DNA of 64,000 nucleotides. Source: Bog-375 sp049587755 (GTDB lineage: Bacteria; Acidobacteriota; Terriglobia; Bryobacterales; Bryobacteraceae). Positions within the stretch are counted from its first letter, which is position 1. Each line of letters opens with the position of its first letter. A model generated the notes under the pieces. That model worked only from the letters and a program-made list of their open reading frames with translations, searched no databases and was not told the DNA's origin. A program made the translations under genes and the position numbers. The stretch spans positions 1 to 64,000 of the forward strand of contig JBAVEN010000082.1 in NCBI GenBank assembly GCA_049587755.1, written 5' to 3'. This document shows, piece after piece, positions 62,066-64,000 of this stretch.

Positions 62066-63801
62066 CGTTCCGCACCCGCCTGCTGATGGTCTTCACGCTG
62101 GCAGTGGTGGCCTCGGTGGGGATGGTGGAGTGGCTGGTGACGCGCGCTACGCGGGAAGCCTTCGAGCGCGTGGAGCACGAGCGCGCCGACGTCCTGGCCG
62201 CCCAATTCCAGCGCGAGTTCGCCCGGCGCGGCCAGGAAATCGTGCGCGCCGTCAAGGACATCGCCCAGTCCGACGCCGCCGTCAATGTCGCCATCTCCTC
62301 GGACGACTCCGCTTATTACAACGAAGCGTCCGCCATGGCGCGCGCCCACGGGCTTGGGCTGCTCGAACTGGTGGGCGGCGATGGCGCCATCATCTCCTCC
62401 GCGGAGTGGCCAGTGCGCTTCGGGTACGTGGAAGATTGGCTGGCGTCGCCATCGGGCTGGAAGCCGGGTGTCGCTTTCCTGCGGCGCGAAGAGCTGCCGG
62501 ATGGATTCACGCTGGCGCTCGCGGCGGTAGAAACGGTGAATGCCGGCGGCCGGCAACTGTACGTGGCGGGCGGCCAGCAGCTCGACCAGGATTTCCTCGC
62601 CACTCTGGTGCTGCCCGCGGGGATGCGCGTGCTTCTGTACCGCAACCTGGAACCGCAGTTTGCGCCGCATCTGCTGGCCGGCACCGCCGATACCGCGGCT
62701 GACGCGCAGGAGTTTCAGCCGCTGATCGAACAGGTGATCCGCGAGCGGCGCCCGCTGCTGGCCACTTTGGGCAGCGGCGCCGCGGGGGAGACGGTCCATG
62801 CGCTGCCGCTTGCCGGCATCGAAAACAACCTGCTGGCCGTGCTGCTGATTTCGAGCTCGCGCCGCGAGCTGGTGGAATTGGAAAACTCGCTCGGCCGAAA
62901 CGGCGCCTGGGTGGCGGCGGGCGCCATCTTCACCGGCATGCTGATGGCGGCCTGGGCCACCGCGCGCGTCACTCGCCCGGTGCGGCGGCTGGCCGAGAGC
63001 GCCGGCCAGGTGGCGGCCGGAAACTGGAGCGCCACGGTGGAGGTGACCTCGCGCGACGAGGTCGGGCAACTGGCGCAGGCCTTCAACCGCATGACGCATG
63101 AGTTGGTGGAGCAGCGCCAGCGCCTGGTGCAGACCGAGCGCGTGGCCGCCTGGCGCGAGCTGGCAAGGCGTCTGGCGCATGAGCTCAAGAATCCGCTTTT
63201 TCCCTTGCAAATCACCGTTGAAAACATGCAGCGCGCCCGCGAGAGCCATCCGGCGGAGTTCGATGAAGTCTTTCGCGAAGGCAGCCGCACGCTGCTGGCC
63301 GAGTTGGCCAATCTCAAGCAGATCATCGCCCGCTTTTCCGATTTCGCCAAAATGCCGGCGCCCGAAATGCAGCCGGTGAATCTGAACGCGCTGGTCGCGG
63401 AAACCATGAAGCTGTTTGAGGCCCAGTTCGCCCAGGCGCGGGTGATGGCGCGGGCGGAGCTGGCTCCGGCGCTGCCCACCGTGTCCGCCGATCCGGAGCA
63501 GATCGCGCGCGCGCTGCGCAACCTGGTGCTCAACGCCATCGATGCCATGCCGGAAGGCGGCGCGCTGACGGTGCGCACCATGCCGCAAGGCTCGGGCGCG
63601 CGCCTGGAGATCTCCGATTCCGGCAAAGGCCTGAGCCAGGAGGAATGCGAGCGCCTCTTCACGCCCTACTACACCACCAAGACGCACGGCACGGGCCTGG
63701 GCTTGGCCATCGTGCAATCGGTGGTCAGCGATCACCACGGCCGGGTTTCGGTGGAGAGCCAGCCCGGCAAGGGCACCACCTTTCGAATTGACTTAGGGTA
63801 A
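62062..63801 (+). CDS. Sensor histidine kinase (NtrY-like)
   Basis: 579 aa. One N-terminal helix (LLMVFTLAVVASVGMVEWLV), an extracytoplasmic sensor of about 250 residues and a second helix (GAWVAAGAIFTGMLMAAWAT) are followed by a HAMP domain (VTRPVRRLAESAGQVAAGNW). The phospho-accepting His lies in RRLAHELKNPLFPLQITVENM, which is typical of NtrY/NtrB-type kinases. The ATPase has NLVLNAIDAM (N box), DSGKGL (G1) and TGLGLAIVQSVV (G2). It is complete. It overlaps the SBP-like gene by four bases and is followed after eight bases by the response regulator. Confidence 0.95.
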   Translation: MTFRTRLLMVFTLAVVASVGMVEWLVTRATREAFERVEHERADVLAAQFQREFARRGQEIVRAVKDIAQSDAAVNVAISSDDSAYYNEASAMARAHGLGLLELVGGDGAIISSAEWPVRFGYVEDWLASPSGWKPGVAFLRREELPDGFTLALAAVETVNAGGRQLYVAGGQQLDQDFLATLVLPAGMRVLLYRNLEPQFAPHLLAGTADTAADAQEFQPLIEQVIRERRPLLATLGSGAAGETVHALPLAGIENNLLAVLLISSSRRELVELENSLGRNGAWVAAGAIFTGMLMAAWATARVTRPVRRLAESAGQVAAGNWSATVEVTSRDEVGQLAQAFNRMTHELVEQRQRLVQTERVAAWRELARRLAHELKNPLFPLQITVENMQRARESHPAEFDEVFREGSRTLLAELANLKQIIARFSDFAKMPAPEMQPVNLNALVAETMKLFEAQFAQARVMARAELAPALPTVSADPEQIARALRNLVLNAIDAMPEGGALTVRTMPQGSGARLEISDSGKGLSQEECERLFTPYYTTKTHGTGLGLAIVQSVVSDHHGRVSVESQPGKGTTFRIDLG

Positions 63802-63809
63802 CCTCAGAT

Positions 63810-64000
63810 TTGGCTCACTTGCTGATTGTCGATGACGACGCCAACACGCTGGCGTCCCTTGCGCGCGCGTTTCGCCTGGCTGGCCACGAGGCCGTCGTCT
63901 GCGATAACGCGGCGCGCGCGCTCGAGCTGGCGAAATCGCAGCCCTTCGACCTGATGATGTCCGACGTGGTGATGCCGGGCAAGGACGGGCTGGCATTGCT
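63810..64000 (+). CDS. Response regulator, 5' part (runs off the window)
   Basis: 63 residues are visible from TTG 63810: LLIVDDDANTLASLARAF and a phosphorylation site in MMSDVVMPGKDGLAL (Asp in SDVVMPG). This is a receiver domain. The NtrY-like partner and the position suggest an NtrX/NtrC-type sigma-54 activator, but the output domain lies outside the window. Confidence 0.9.
   Translation, partial: MAHLLIVDDDANTLASLARAFRLAGHEAVVCDNAARALELAKSQPFDLMMSDVVMPGKDGLAL

Noticed and set aside
61969..63738. 589-codon minus-strand frame opposite the histidine kinase
   Set aside because: The kinase frame carries every expected motif; the antisense product has none.

Overview
The window is about 64 kb of GC-rich chromosomal DNA with no tRNA, rRNA, prophage or CRISPR array that I could find. 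Gene content points to a soil acidobacterium of the Solibacter/Bryobacter type. Markers are a duplicated FtsX/MacB-type ABC permease, ECF sigma factors beside a Ser/Thr kinase and beside a TPR-CHAT protease, many secreted carbohydrate-active enzymes, a DUF2934 protein and numerous short palindromic repeats. The taxonomic call is inference from family composition; no marker gene here settles it.

Layout. 0.1-2.7 kb (minus): a YgiB-like lipoprotein, a YgiC-like glutathionylspermidine-synthase-family enzyme and a zinc alcohol dehydrogenase. 2.7-5.9 kb (plus): thiG, a large membrane protein and a 66-aa protein. 6-11 kb: a dispersed repeat, a 991-aa PEGA-domain membrane protein, thrC and a small DUF2934 gene. 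11.5-17.5 kb: a degenerate CPBP membrane protein, then an efflux cassette (HlyD/MacA adaptor, ATPase, 808-aa permease, second atypical ATPase). 17.6-21.5 kb: a second copy of the dispersed repeat, a methyltransferase and the housekeeping run scpA-scpB-rluB-CoA-binding protein. 21.6-29.8 kb: trxA, glgA, a 1-pyrroline-5-carboxylate dehydrogenase, a HEAT-repeat protein and aconitase.

30-32.5 kb is an accessory islet: a frameshifted polysaccharide deacetylase, MazEF, an orphan antitoxin-like gene and a Phd-VapC pair. 32.6-38 kb: a GH28 enzyme, then an operon of TPR-CHAT protease, ECF sigma factor and membrane anti-sigma factor, preceded by a 17-bp-arm palindrome. 38.5-45 kb: mrp, a membrane glycosyltransferase-like protein that may start at AUC, a metallophosphoesterase, a subtilase, and a scar made of the 3' ends of two neighbouring genes. 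45-53 kb: a kinase-FGE-hydrolase fusion, an ECF sigma factor, and a GH3 enzyme carrying a heptad minisatellite. 53-64 kb: secreted or periplasmic proteins (metallopeptidase, GH79-like, Tat-exported oxidoreductase, L,D-transpeptidase), then a solute-binding-protein/histidine kinase/response regulator operon that runs off the right edge.

Two points stand out. First, at least nine genes have a TANNNT -10 hexamer only 6-8 nt before the start codon and no Shine-Dalgarno, so leaderless transcription looks common here. Second, the TPR-CHAT/sigma/anti-sigma operon looks like a protease-controlled transcription switch, similar in logic to the CHAT-protease arm of type III-E CRISPR but without any CRISPR component.
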